From Sesamum alatum (taxonomy: Eukaryota > Streptophyta > Magnoliopsida > Lamiales > Pedaliaceae), in the NCBI GenBank assembly GCA_034509735.1, contig JACGWO010000012.1:7376367-7440366 (forward strand): a DNA stretch of 64,000 bases, in the 5' to 3' direction. Positions 11,684 through 24,546 of the stretch are shown one piece after another. Both the position numbers and the translations under genes were made by a program. The notes beneath the pieces are model-generated. The model did no database searches. It saw nothing but the letters and a program-made list of their open reading frames with translations, and had not been told where the DNA came from. Each line of letters opens with the position of its first letter. Position 1 is the first letter of the stretch.

Positions 11684-12270
11684 TTTTATTGAGGGAAAAA
11701 TGCAATTTTGGTCACTTTCTTAAGGCCGGTGGCAATTTTAGTCCAAGTTGATTCCTAAATAGCAAATTAGGACAGTAATTCTCAAAAAATAAAAATTTTA
11801 GGATAATTTACCCTAATTTGGTCGGAAAGCAACACATGAATGCTCACGTGACATGGAAAATTTGGAAATTTCTTACATAACCGGCCACATGGACAACGTG
11901 GCAACTTTCTTTTCCACCGGTGGTGGCATGACTTAGGTGATGTGTTTAATATTCCACGTCACCCAACCACGTGGACAATTATATTTGGAGGGAAAATTGC
12001 AGCATGTATAAGGCACGTGTTGCCTTCTTGTTACACTTTACTCATCCCCAAGTGTGAACTGAAAGAAAAGAAATTTCCCTTTCTTCTCACCATTTTTCTG
12101 AAGACGAACCCTAGATCGCGATTGGAGAGAGATTGAAGAGTCAGTGGAAGTTTTTCAAGGGGGAGAAATGCAGGAGCTCATTGATTTAGTTTGAAGGCAA
12201 AAATGATCATGATACGGGCATAGAGGATTTTGAATATGCCCCCACCAGCGTATCGTAAGCTCTCTTCAAC

Positions 12271-12271
12271 T

Positions 12272-12310
<39 letters not shown>
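12271..12310. repeat. TA microsatellite
   Basis: About 19 TA units sit in what would be the first intron of the MULE transposase gene. It is a simple repeat with no other information. Confidence 0.8.
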
Positions 12311-12311
<1 letters not shown>

Positions 12312-12548
12312 TGGCATTAGGTAAACTGAATGTGCCATTATGTGTTGTTGTGTGTTTGTAGTATGAATAATTTAAAGTTGATTCCGTTTTCTTCCGTATA
12401 TATTGTTGGTCCCCCCATGTGAATTTGTCTTGGTTCTTGTTGTTTGTACATTAAATAATATAAAGTAAAGTGGATGTGGGGTAACAAATGGAGACTGGAT
12501 GTTGTCTATTTCTATTTTTTTTTTCTTTGTATTGCTTTGTTATTTCAG

Positions 12549-15500
12549 ACCCCGAGGGTTCAAGCATTACTGTTTCTGTCTTCTATGATGGTGTGCTAAG
12601 AAATGTGCTTATTGCTACATCAATTGGTGGGAAATTGCAAAATTTTTGACTATGTAAATATCCACCACATGAACGTGGGTACTTTGGACTGTTTGGCTGA
12701 AAAATGTGGGATAACTGGAGAGGAAAAAAGATACTACATTATAAAAAATCATGGGTTTAAGCTATTACTAAGTGATGATGACATATTATAGAGTGCATTA
12801 GAACAGATGTGTAGTAGGGAATTCTGTGTCTATATTTAGTATAATCCTCCATGCCCTGAGGAGGTTGCGGTAGGTGTTGTTATAATTAAGGGGAAAGGGA
12901 ATAATAAGGGCATGGCAAAAAAAATCTAGACTTTCCAGAAAATATTCAATTTTTAGGAACAAATAGCACTGAATGTGTGGATGAACCATTGAGGGTGGAT
13001 GATTTGGGTGTTGGTGAGAATGGTAATGTTGATGAAGATGAATCTGATGAAGATTTCATGGAGAATGATTATGACATGAACACCAATAATAGTGAAAATG
13101 ATTATGAGTTATACAAAAAATATGTGGATGGAACTAATGAGGTGAATGGGTCAAAATCTGATTCGGAGGATGTAGTGATCAGTGATGCTGATCTGGATGA
13201 ACATAGAGTGTCAGATGATGAGGATGCTGGTGTTGAGCATATTGTCCTCAATCATGCTGAGATTTATGATCCTTCACTTGAACTAAGAATGATATTCAGC
13301 TCAAAAGCAAAATTCAGAAAAGTTATTCAATCATATGAAATAAGACATAAGAGAAGCCTAAAATTCACAAAGAATGACTCATTTAGAGTGTATGTTGTGT
13401 GCACTAGTGAAGGTTGTGAATGAAAGATACATGCCACTAAGATAAAGAATGAGCAAACATTTCAGATAAACTTATACAAATCAGAATACTCATGCCCAGA
13501 AGTCTTCAAGGAAAGAAATGTCAAGACAGCCTGGTTGACAGAAAGATTTCTTCAACACTTTAAAAACTTATCCAAAAAGGAATGTCAAAGGTGGAGGGTA
13601 GACATAATGAATGTGCTGAGGTGTCATGTTTCAAAAGACCAGGCTTACAGAGCAAAAAGACTTGCCTTGAAAAAGTTTGAAGGCAGTCCTGAGCATCAGT
13701 TCAACAAATTGTGGGATTATCCGGAGGAACTACCACTTGTAGCATAGTCATTCTAGGAGTAAATGATGAGAGTGATGAAAACAGATTTTAAAAGTTTTAT
13801 GTTCGCTTCCATGCTATGAAAAGGGGTTTTTTAGGAGGTTGCAGGTCCATAATAGGTGTGGATGGATGTCATCTTAAGGGGCCACATGGTGGGATATTTC
13901 TTAATGCAGTAGGGGTTGATCCAAACAACAATTTATACCCCATTGCATATGCAGTAGTCCAAAGGGAAACCAGAGACGTTTGGGAGTGGTTTTTGACAAT
14001 ATTGAAGCAAGATCTGAACATACAAAGGGATGAGGAGTTCACCTTTATGTCTGATAAGCAGAAGGGGCTCATTCAAGCTTTTTTTGTCAGTTTTCCCAAC
14101 TCTGCTCATAGATTTTGTGTTAGGAATCTCCACAACAACATGAAGACAACAGGATTCAGGGGTTTGACATATAAAAATGCCTTATGGAAGGCAGCCAGGG
14201 CAAGCACAGTAGGTGAATTCAAGCTTAGGATGGAGGAGATGAAATCACTGGATGAGGCTACATTTGACTGGCTTCAAGATAAACCTGCACAAGAATGGAG
14301 CAAGTCACATTTCATTGAACGACCAAAGTGTGACATGTTACTAAATAATTGCTACGAGAGTTTCAACTCAAATATCTTGGATGCTAGGGAAAATCTTATC
14401 CTTACATTGTTGGATGGGTAAGAGAATATCTCATGAAGAGATTACAAGAAAATAGAGACAAAACGGCTAGAAAGTGGAAAGGTAACCTATGTCTAAAGAT
14501 TAAAAAATAGTGCAGAAAAATAAGGAGAAAATTGGTGATTGCATTCCTATTAAATCAAATGATAGGCATTATCAGATATCATCTTATGATGGTAGTCAAT
14601 TTTCTGTGGATTTGGAGAGAAAAACCTGTATTTCTAGGATATGGCAGCTTTCAGGCATCCCATGTAAGCATGCATGTAAGTGCAATATTTCATCAAAACA
14701 TGATGCCTGAAGATTTAGTGCATCCATATTACACTGTGGACACATATAAGTAAGTATATAAACCTGCAATCTTGCCTACAAGTGGGGAAATGCTATGAAG
14801 TGGGACTTGTTTTATCCCACTATTACCTCCAAATTTTGGGAGAGTGCCTAGAAGGCCTGCTGATGCAAGAAGAAGAGAACCAGATGAACAACTTATCATG
14901 GGCAAAAAAAGAAAGGGCAAGAAGACCACTAAGCAAATTAAGCTTAAGAGACAACATGTGACCTACCATTGCAGAATATGTGGTGAAGCTAGCCATAATG
15001 CACAGGGATGTGCATTGTGGAAAGACATGGATGCACCAGGATTGGAACACATTCTAGCTGAAGTGTTCTCTCAACAGGTAGTTTATGAACTTGTGTACAT
15101 ATTATGTGTCATTTCTTTATATTCATTGTATTGATGCAATTTACTATTTATATAATATTTACAAGGGTGGTAAAAATTGGTGGACATACAAGTAAGCAAA
15201 AACCAAGAAAGCAGAGTGTTGATGTGGATCCAATCAGGGTAAGTTGAGTTTTTAAAGTTTCTAAACCTAACTTGATTTGTACTAATTAACCTTGTTTGTA
15301 TTACATGAGAGTTTGACAACTCTAGAAACTGTTGGAAGTGTGAATCCAGACATCTTACCTCCACAGAATTCACAAGTGAATGCACAGGAGGATGCCAGCC
15401 AGAGTATTGCACCTATACAGACCATTTTGACAGAGCTTGTTCCTGCAATCACTCAAGCCTCTCAGCCAAGTCCATCAATATATGAGTAGCTACAGATGGC

Positions 15501-15717
15501 CCACCACACCATATCACTGCAACCACAGTTCACTCTGCAGCCAAGGTTGAATATCAGAGCTCCTCCTCCAATGACTGGCACTGTATTTATGCAAAGCTTC
15601 TCAAGCAGACCATCAATTCCAGTTCCAAGAAACATCTTTAAGCAAGGTGGGCAGAAATATGTGAACCTATTAGCATGGCCAAGCAGTCACATTGATAGAG
15701 ATACAAGGAACATGTAG
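12549..15717 (+). pseudogene. MULE (mudrA-like) transposase, broken
   Basis: An N-terminal PB1-like region starts after a splice acceptor at 12548 (GSSITVSVFYDGVLRN) and is broken by a TGA near 12648 and frame changes (LAEKCGITGEEKRYYI follows in another frame). An acidic segment (12977-13423) ends at a TGA where Trp is expected. The MULE N-terminal DNA-binding region is at 13430-13747, and the DDE core at 13816-14421 contains IIGVDGCHLKGPHGG and FMSDKQKG. A SWIM zinc finger follows (WQLSGIPCKHAC, about 14640-14690), then a CCHC knuckle (CRICGEASHNAQGC, about 14970-15010), then a Ser/Pro-rich tail to 15717. Domain order is that of MuDR transposases. At least five stops or frameshifts rule out a working protein. 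Confidence 0.85.
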
Positions 15718-16142
15718 ATGGCAGTCAAAGGAGTTAAAGTGTGAACTTAGTGCATAGTGCATATTTTGTGGAATTAGTTTATATTTTGACAGTGTGTATT
15801 AGCTGGTTTTCTTGTATATTAGGCAGAATAATTTACTGTGTGGATGTTGCTTTTGGGTACTTTTTGTGAATTATCACCCACAATCAATGCATTTGTTGAA
15901 TAGAAATTGCAGGTTTTTCAATGTTATGTCACTTATCTAGCTCTGTTTTGTATGTCTTCCTTTTGACAGTTTGTCTTTTGTTTCAGGTAGGGAATATATT
16001 GCATAGGGACCATACTTTTGGGGATTCCATACTAATTCTCACCAAATACAGCCACGACGAATCAATTTGTCATTAACAAACTGGTAAAATATTACATACA
16101 AAGACCAAACTGATGATAATCAAAAGAGATATTCAAACCCAG

Positions 16143-18054
16143 TTAAGGACCTCTACCTAAACTAGTATAGAGCATACATATAAGCATTCTTCCTCCATTT
16201 GTCATATGGAAACACTTCACAGTAATTAAAAATCCTCTTCTCCAGCAAGCATCTGACTTCTCAAACTGGATGTGCATGCTTCTCCATTGCTCATTTTTCA
16301 GATTACCCAAATGCATAACAGAGACACCAAAATTACCCAAATAAAATAAAATAAAAATAAAAATAAACTTCATCATCTTTTGGTTGCTGCACTTTAACAT
16401 CTTAATCTCTGCCTCCATTGCATTCTTCCATCTTATCAAAACTGGAATAACCGCACGAGCCCTTCTACACATTAGAGGGTCCTCCCACTCAAAATATCTA
16501 CAACCACCACTCTGCAACCATGATTACAGGAAATTATACGATATATTATTGTATTTATGTCCATATTTTCTCTCGATATGATGCTTGTTCTTGGGTAAAT
16601 TTGTGACATTTAGGAGTTTTCATGGGCAAAAGGTGAATACAAGCAAAGAGCTCAAACATGGAGAAAAAAGTAAACGTACTGCAGAAACGAGCACAAGTTA
16701 GCCCGTGACCCATGGGCTATCAGAGATTCATGTAACAGAAGCACAATCACATAAACCGTGACCCACGGGTTATCAGATATTTGTTGGGCGGAAATCACAG
16801 ACGGGCAGATCATAAAGTCTGAATTTTAGCAACATGAAGAAGAGTTTTATTTCCTTTTTCATCTCCTTTGTAATTAGGACTAGAAGTTTGATAAGGAAAT
16901 AGTTAGGAAAGGAAAAAAGAGTTTAAGGTAGGTGGAATACTTTCCTTTATTACCATAGCTAGGACCTATTATAAAAGGAAGAGACGATGGAAAGAGAAGG
17001 ACACATTCGATTTTCATAAATTCGCAAAGACATAGACGTTTGTGAGAAAGGAAAAAGGGCGAGGAGCGCGTGAAGAAGCAGATTCGGCATTGGAGTGATG
17101 ACCATCAAGCCAATCCACTACTCCATGAGTTTTTCTCAATCTTCCTCTTTAGCTTTAGTTCTAGTTAGTATGAACTAATATCTTTTGTGCTTGGGCTTAT
17201 GGAAAACCTAATTGATACAGTGTGTTAAATCTTTTTCCGATCAATCTAGTTGTTATTTTCACATATCCGTGAATTATTGTGCTTATTGCTATATTTGAGG
17301 GATTGATCACCTCTTAGATTTTATTAATTATGTTGATGAACCGAGAGAAAATTTAGCATAGTGGATAGAATAATTAATGATGTGGATTGAATGATGTGTA
17401 GACATACATATGCATGATCCATCTGGTTACATAGGTTTTTCATAAATCCTAATGCATTATTGTCACGAATTTTGGAGAGGAGCCCCTAATTCCTTGATAA
17501 TAATAGTTCGGTATAACTCAAGAGAGTATATCGGATTAAATGAGAAAAAATCTCAGTGTGTGAAAATACTCGTTTGTTCGATTAATTCGTTAATTTGCAT
17601 TCGTTGTATCGATTAGGTGGACCTATAGCCGTAGCACCTTTTCTAAATCTGTGTTTTTCTCCAACACAATTGCTTGCCTTAGTTAATTTTTATTGCTTTT
17701 TGGTCGTTACCATAGAACATCCAAACTCTTTGTTCACCAAATAATTAGGGGTTAGTTATAGTTGTGGTAATTAGTTTGTTAAATCCTCATGAGTTCGATA
17801 TCTTTTATACCACTTGAGAGCTAGTACACTTGCTAGTATATATTTTTGCAATCAAGCCACAAAAGTGAGTGCACATGAGGAATGTGGTTTCCAACTTAAA
17901 CCAAAATAGGAAATAAAAAGAAATGGAAATGAAAGCTTAAATTATACTCCCTGCAAGATTTGAATCTCCTCCCTGGGTTCAACTCTGTCCATGAGGTCCG
18001 GATAACAATCCTTCTCCCACAATAACAATCGACTGAATCAGTTACAGTTGACAT
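16143..18054 (-). pseudogene. GRF-type zinc-finger protein remnant carried by the MULE
   Basis: The likely start is MSTVTDSVDCYCGRRIVI at 18054. CYCG, RTSWTELNPGRRF and SC match the first half of the plant GRF zinc finger. A second piece on the same strand begins after an acceptor at about 16512 with SGGCRYFEWEDPLMCRRAR, matching the second half (GC-FFEW-DP-MC). It ends in a Lys/Glu-rich, coiled-coil-like tail, then a hydrophobic segment at about 16320-16350. The gap of about 1.4 kb between halves looks like an LTR insertion. I could not find an in-phase splice pair, so it is called broken. The start lies close to the right inverted end, so the MULE end may supply its promoter. Confidence 0.65.
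16590..17870. mobile_element. Probable solo LTR or LTR fragment
   Basis: The segment separates the two halves of the GRF gene and has the look of a Ty3-type LTR. It has a promoter-like part with ACCTATTATAAAAGGAAGAG near 16965, a purine-rich leader, a long AT-rich part, and an end with TCATGAGTTCGATAT and TAGTACACTTGCTAG, as seen before primer sites in such elements. No internal domains follow. I could not find a clean TG...CA pair with a 5-base duplication, so borders are approximate. Confidence 0.4.
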
Positions 18055-18627
18055 ATTCGATGATCTTCTGCTCGGTGAAGAACTAGGGTTCTTCGACTGA
18101 TTTTGGGGAAAAATATATTGCTGCCTCTTTTGCTCTCTATTAAAAGGTAGAGAATGTCCACGTGGCTGGGTGACGTGGAATTTTAAACACGTCACCTAAG
18201 CCACGCCATCACCGTTGGAAAAGAAAGTTGCCACATTGTCCACGTGGCTGGTTATGTGAGAAAGCCCCAAAATTTTCATATCACGTGAGCATCATGTGCT
18301 GCTTTCCGGCCAAATTTAGGTAAATTATCCTCAAATTGACATTTTTTTTTTGAGAATTACTGTCCTAATTTGCTATTTAGGTATCGACTTGGACTAAAAT
18401 TGCCACCATCCTTAGGAAAGTGGACCAAAATTGCATTTTTCCCTTTTATTAAATTGGAATTTCTTATAAAAATCCAAATATAAGGGACTTCGTTAATTTT
18501 ATTTTAATATTAGATCTTTTATATATTATATTTTATGTTTTCATTAATTTGTTCAAATACAAAATCATTAAACATAATAATTATTAAGTATGAATTGTAC
18601 CATTATTAAGGAATAAATATATTTATT

Positions 18628-21199
18628 GGGTTAAATACAGTTACCACCCCTAAAGTGTACACCCCACATTATTTACCCCCTGAAGTATGAAAACCTTAAA
18701 AAAAATCCTAACCTTAAAAGTCAATTGTTAAAATTTTAACTTCGTTAAGTTTTAAGCTGGAAAAGTCTTTTTTATCCTTAGAACAATTGTTTTCTAAAAA
18801 AGATAAAAGAAAAATTAAAGAGAGCTTTAAAATTCCAAAATTATTCCTCTGCCATTAGGAACCTACTAATGCAGAAGGAAATGAAAAGTGAAACTCTTCA
18901 GAAGTGAAACTCTTTAGAAGTGAAACACCCACTTCGAGCCCTAGTTTCGCACTCTTCAAAATTTAGGAAAAAATTCACCTGATGCCAAGTGATATACAAC
19001 TGAAACATTTTCAATCTTTTTGAACTCAATTGAAGTTGGAATTTGTTAGTTTAATTTGGTGAGCTTTTGAAAAAAAAAATCGCTTAATAGCTCAAGAATA
19101 GAAATTGCTGTGAAATTTTTTTATTGCTTTATTGCTTAAGAATGTTTACGATGTAGATTATAATGGTGATTTGAGTAGACATTGTGAAAAAATAATGGGT
19201 GTGTTGTTTATTTTCTGTGTACAAGAAGTTTGTTGTTATATTCATAAATTAATTTTTTTTTGCCTTTATTCTTGATAGTTAGGTTCTTGGGTCCACTTAG
19301 TGTAATTTTTCATGCTCCCCTGATTCAGTAGTCCCCTTTGTGTATTGATATATGCTCCTCTGATTCAGTGGTCCCTTTTGTGTAAAGTTTATTTATTTAT
19401 TTATTTTTGTCTCATCTTTGTATGGTGCTTAGATAGCAATGTAATGTTTGATTTTTTTTATTGATATATAACAGGAAATATGGTAGGTTTTATGTTCTCT
19501 TTGAAATTTAATTATGGTGGAGACTTTGTTAACCAAGTTTATATTGGTTGAAGGGCTGCCTTTAGGTACAATGTGGATGGGGAAAATTATTCTTACTATG
19601 ATGTTTTGAATGTTGCTAAAGATCTTGGTCATCCATTTACTTCAGTGATTTGGTTTAAGATAACTAATTCTAATCATGGAAATGAATATAAGATCATTGA
19701 TGGTAATTAAGCTATAAAAGATGTTTGATATGTACAAATGTCATGGTGTATATTGTGTGGAGTTGTATATTGTGGATGTAGACATTGACTAGACATCAAC
19801 ATCCCTACAACTACAAGTGGAGGTACAACGACGGCTGCAGGTAGAGGCACAACAACAACAACAACTGTTGGTAGTGTTGCAATAGGAAGGGGGAGAGGGA
19901 GGCAGAGGGCTTCTTTCTGGCATTGGAAATTGGAATGGCATTGGCATGTCTACAACACAACACTTTATTCCTGCCAATGAGGTATTTTATCTTACTTTAT
20001 AATATTTTATAATCTTTGTCTAGAAACTTTGCACTGATGTGTATTCTTTTATGCTTATAGTTGTCAACAAGACAAAGAGGCATCAACAACGAAGGATATG
20101 CTACATAAATGGTTAAAACTCATATTATTGTTCGTTTCTTTCGTTAATTGTTGCATACTACTAGTATTATTTACTTGATGTTAAAAGGTATGAAAGTCAT
20201 TTTTACTACAATTAATGCAGTGGACACCTTATAGTGTGCCTGCTTTAGCTATAGAAATACGTATTGGTTCATCCCAAGCCTCCAGAACAAACACACAGGT
20301 AAAAAAAAAAAAAAAAGACTCAATTTAGTTCATATGTTTTAGCTTAATGCTAAATGCATACTTATTCAAACTTTATGTTTCAGAGAAGACAAAGTACTAA
20401 ACTTGGTGATGCTATGTTTTCTAGACAGGCATCATCCAACAACTTCTCAGTAGTTACTGATCATGGTGAGCCATGATTTGCTAGTTGAAGGCACTAGCTA
20501 TAGTTGTTGCTAGTTTATGTGTTGCATATGTAGTCTCTTTTGGCGGTGATAGATATTGATACTTGGGCATAATGCTTTCAACTTTTGTTATTTTGATGAG
20601 ACAAATATTGATACTTGGGCATGATAACTTTTGTTATTTTGATGATGATAGATATTGATACTTGGGGCATGATGCTTCACTTTTTGGTATTTTCTTGTAC
20701 CAGACTCATGATCTTGGCCAAATACAATTGAGTATATTACATTACATTAGGCCAAATACAATTGCGTACTACTCTTGGTATTTTCTTAGTCTAGGCATTT
20801 ATAACATAGAAATAGGCACAAAAAATAGGCATAAAATTTATTAAAATAGTATAATAAATTGAAGATAAAAGAAATTGAAAAAAAGAGGTGCAAAACTAAG
20901 GGCTCGAAGTGGGTGCGAACAGAGTGAAGGTTTCACTTTAATTCTTTCAGCCTTAGTGGGTTCCTAATGACAGAGGGGTAGTTTTGCAATTTTAAAGTTC
21001 TCTTTAATTTTCTTTTTCTTTTTCAGAAAATAATTGTTCTACGGATAAAATAGACTTTTTCAGCTTAAAACTTAACACAGTTAAAATTTTAACAGTTGAC
21101 TTTTAAGGTCAGGATTTTTGTTTTTTTTTAGATTTTCATAGTTTGGGGGGGTAATTGATGTAGAGTGTATACTTCAGGGATGATAACTATATTTAACCC
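18628..21199 (+). mobile_element. Third MULE family, deletion derivative
   Basis: Inverted ends of about 330 bases: the left tip reads GGGTTAAATACAGTTACCAC and the right tip, reversed, GGGTTAAATATAGTTATCA. Inner blocks include CCCACTTCGAGCCCT and its complement. A perfect 9-base duplication, ATATTTATT, flanks it (18619-18627 and 21200-21208). Inside are only the N-terminal part and a bit of the C-terminal tail of a MULE transposase; the DDE core is missing. The ends share no clear sequence with the MULEs at 3894 and 11693 apart from a GGG tip. Confidence 0.9.
19480..20476 (+). pseudogene. MULE transposase fragment (PB1-like N-terminus plus tail)
   Basis: From ATG at 19480 the frame reads MVGFMFSLKFNYGGDFVNQV. 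It meets a TGA, then continues FRYNVDGENYSYYDVLNVAK and DLGHPFTSVIWFKITNSN, a layout like the PB1-like N-terminal domain of plant MULE transposases. Further stops follow near 19710. After a gap, short pieces such as LSTRQRGINNEGYAT and RRQSTKLGDAMFSRQASSNN look like the C-terminal tail. The catalytic part is deleted. Confidence 0.6.
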
Positions 21200-21472
21200 A
21201 TATTTATTTAATATTATCAATTAAATTTATAAGTGAGTTAAAAATAACAAATTGAATGGTTCCTCATCAATTGAAATAATTATTATCATTTTTTTTGAAA
21301 ATATAATTATATACTAATGATTCAATAATAAAAATATAGATACAATTATGAGTTTATATCTTTGTAACTAATGAATTATATATCCCCTATAAAAAATATG
21401 TTTCTAAACGCTAGTAATTCAAAAGGGTTAAATACATATTTGCATCCTTGAATTGTAGTTCTACATCAAGTT
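21200..21472. other. AT-rich stretch right of third MULE
   Basis: Short AT-rich spacer. It includes GGGTTAAATACATATTTGCA near 21425, resembling a transposon tip, but no matching partner was found. Confidence 0.4.
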
Positions 21473-21858
21473 CACTACAAAAAAAAAAATAAAAAATTGA
21501 TCTAATGACAAAATATCAAACGGTAATTTCAAAATAAATTAGAAAAAAATTGATTATTTTCTACACAATAAATCACTATGGCTTATAAATCGTAAAAAAT
21601 CAATTACTCTATCTACAACAATCAGACAAAATCGATGTGAAAACTTAAGTTTTGACCACGGTTAATCAATATTTGCTATGGTTTTACTTATGACCAAAAT
21701 ATTTGCCATAAATTTTAGTTGTGGTCAATGTTTTGACCTTGCTTTCAAAAACAACGGCTAATAACCATTACTCGATCGTGTTTAACTAGTATCCACTATG
21801 ATTTTTTACATTTAACCATGATAATTAACTATAGTTAAAAGCAATATTTCTTCTAGTG
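21473..21858. mobile_element. Small CACTA-like element (MITE)
   Basis: The left end is CACTACAAAAAAAAAA and the right end TTCTTCTAGTG, matching CACTA tips. The length is 386 bases with no coding potential. Inverted motifs (GACCACGG, TTGACC) fill the interior. The flanking triplets GTT and ATT agree in two of three bases, so the duplication is imperfect. Confidence 0.55.
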
Positions 21859-23601
21859 ATTGTTACTATAAATAGATATTAAGTGACAATGATTTTGATC
21901 TTGTCACTATATTATTATTATTGAAAAAAATTTGTTTGACATAATGATAGGATGTGTTTTATCACTCAAATTCATGTATAATTCGAGTATTTTAGAACTA
22001 ATTCATTACACTGATAATTGAAATATGCATTGTTTGAGTGAAGGATTGATATTGACCCGTTGTCAAGAAAAGAGAGTAAAAAAAGGCCCAAATGAAGTTG
22101 AAAAGTGATCAAGAGAAGAGGAGAAAAAAGACTTTAGCATGCGTTAGGGCGCGATCACGTCCTATTTAATATGCAAATCTGTCTGCGAGGATGAAGATTT
22201 TTGGAAAGTTTTTGGGTGAAAATGTCTTTCATTTTTATTGGAAAAAAGTGAAAGGAAGGAAAGAATGTGCCCTTGGCTGGGGATTTGAGGGAGATGCTGG
22301 TAAGTGTATAATTTTCCACGTTTTTATGGAAATAGTGTCTTCATGCAAGTATTAAATTCTCCAAATCATAGGATATTATTGCATTTTTAGCATAAAGAAA
22401 TTAATGGAAAGGAAAAAGGCAAATTTTAGTTGAAAAAGGGGAATTGAAGGGAATATAGGGAAAAGAAGAAATCATGATAGATTTACAAATTTGGCTAGAC
22501 GTGCCCACGCCTTACTTGACAAACGAATCTGCAGGAAAAAAGGAAGAAACAACTTTTTGTGTTGAAATTAAGGGTGATTGCTCGATAGATTACAAAAAAC
22601 TCTCCCATTATGGAAGCTACCTTGGATCAAGTGATTTGATTACTAGGATTAAGTAATCATGTATCCACCCAATTTTGTATCCATGTTCATCGGGGTGTTA
22701 GTAGTACAAATAGGTAGCTCTTTCATTTCTCAAGACATCCAATCTTTTATCTTCTACCTATCTTCTTAGTGCTGATATTTTAATGAAGTTCTACATTTTT
22801 TTTATGTGCTCTTATTAATATGTTAGGTTAATTTTAATATTTTTTGGTTGAAGTTACGGTGAATGTTATTCCCAAATATTGTGAGATTTAATTTATGCCT
22901 TTTACTTTCATTTAATTGGATATTCACGCTATTCTCTATGATTTTATTACAAATGATCTGATTTATGAATAATACGACCAACTGTTCATTATCAAGAATG
23001 TCTGCTTAGTCAATTGAACTTGCAAATCCGTGTAATTGTTTGTTTAGTTTAATAACTACGGGCAACATAGCATAGTTTATTATGTCGTAGTAGTGAATTA
23101 TGTTGTGGGGAATCCATGATCTAACTTAAATAAATCCTTGTAGGAATTTATTGGTTAGAATTAGATCTTTTTATTTCTTAATCTTGTTAGCGGATTAAAT
23201 CTTGTGGACGTTCCCAGGGTTGTTCATTAATTAGGGAATCAGCCAACAGACTTTCCTTGGTTGACGACAAGGTAAGGAAGGGTGAGTTCGTTAAGTCGTA
23301 TCATAATGATCATAACTAGTTTACCTGCTCAAACGATTGTCATTCATGCATCGATGATCAATAACAGAATCAAGCATATACTAAACTTCAACTTGAAAGC
23401 TTTCTCGTTCATTTTATCTTCTTATTTAAATTTCGTCTTTCATTTTTATAACTGAACCAATTCCCCCCTCCCTTTATTTTAATTCTTCTGTTAATTGAGG
23501 AGATCAACTTATCACCAATCCTTGTGATATCGACCCTACACACCACTTTACAAAAGTAGTTGTAGGAATTATTTTTGGTGGTTTCGACGCCCACCAAATT
23601 T

Positions 23602-23619
23602 TGGCGTCGTTGCCAGGGA
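23602..23619 (+). other. Primer binding site, tRNA-Asp type (degenerate)
   Basis: TGGCGTCGTTGCCAGGGA differs in two bases from the complement of the plant tRNA-Asp 3' end. It starts six bases after the LTR end at 23596. Confidence 0.65.
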
Positions 23620-23664
23620 TTGGTGTCCTTAAGTTTAATTTCTTCTTGTTTACATGAGATAAAC

Positions 23665-24540
23665 ATGGATCCCTTTGTTGATCGTCTCGACAAACTTACA
23701 TCTCTTGTCTAAATATTTGTTGCAGAAAAAATTGCAACGAGTGAAGGCTTTTGGAATCTGTAATTTCACTGGTCATCCCGCCGATCTGTGCCCTATTCTC
23801 CAAGAAGCGCCCACTGAACATGCCAGTACTGTAGAAGGATTCTTCGAACCACCACAATGGAGATGTGATCCCTGTTCCAACATGTAAAACCTCGAATGGA
23901 AGGATCACCGAAATCGTAGTTTTCGCGCCGAACCTAAAAATCCTCAGAGAATCCAATACAGACCTATAGTGTCGCCGTCTCCATCCAACTCCAAACTAAG
24001 CACGTCCCTTGCGAACATGATGGAAACACTCGTTACTAGTGTTCAAAACTTGGAGTCCAACACTAGAACGAGCCTTCAAAACTTGGAAGCGCAGACTAAG
24101 ATGATGGAGGCGTAAATGAGCCAATTAGCGTCGATGGTCAGTCGACTAGAATCTCAAGGTAACTTGGATTCTCAAACTGTTGCTAATCCCAAACAAAATG
24201 CTAGTGTTATTGTCTTATGCAGTGAAAAAGAGTGGCAACCAAACAAAGATGAAAATAACACTAAGCGTGGGCATGTTTAGCAAGGTGAATCAGAGTAGGA
24301 AACCTGGATTCCACAAAAACAAGCGACGAGCTCGATTCAGCCAAACAAAACCATCCAAAGGTACTGGCAACTAGACCTCCATTCTCGGAGAAATTTGTCA
24401 AGTACCAAAAGCAGGAAGAGGGGGAGGAAATACTTGAAACTATTTGCAAAGTCGTGGTAAACATTTCCTTTCTCGACGCGACCAAATGAATACCTCGTTA
24501 TGCAAAGTTTCTCACGGCATTGTGCACCAACAAATGCAAA
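23665..24540 (+). pseudogene. Ty3/gypsy gag fragment, broken
   Basis: MDPFVDRLDKLTSL starts at 23665 and meets a stop. The frame with ICNFTGHPADLCPILQEAPT (a zinc-knuckle remnant) and VEGFFEPPQWRCDPCSNM follows to 23887. Then, with stops, come MMETLVTSVQNLESNTRTSL (a coiled-coil-like Leu/Asn repeat) and SQLASMVSRLESQGN. This order is typical of gag C-terminal regions in this Ty3 group. Multiple stops make it non-functional. The N-terminal gag half appears deleted. Confidence 0.6.
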
Positions 24541-24546
24541 CTCAAA

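Larger units (their letters stand above)
11693..18443 (+). mobile_element. Large MULE (Mutator-like) with decayed transposase and GRF gene
   Basis: Ends of about 330 bases are inverted copies. The outer tips read GGGAAAAATGCAATTTTGGT at 11693, and the reverse complement ends at 18443. Shared inner blocks include CGTGGCAACTTTCTTTTCC and its complement. The flanks are TTTTATTGA (11684-11692) and TTTTATTAA (18444-18452), a 9-base duplication with one mismatch. Inside are a plus-strand mudrA-like transposase remnant (12549-15717), a minus-strand GRF zinc-finger remnant (16143-18054) and what looks like an LTR insertion (about 16590-17870). This was once an autonomous element; the transposase now has several stops and frameshifts. 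Confidence 0.9.
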
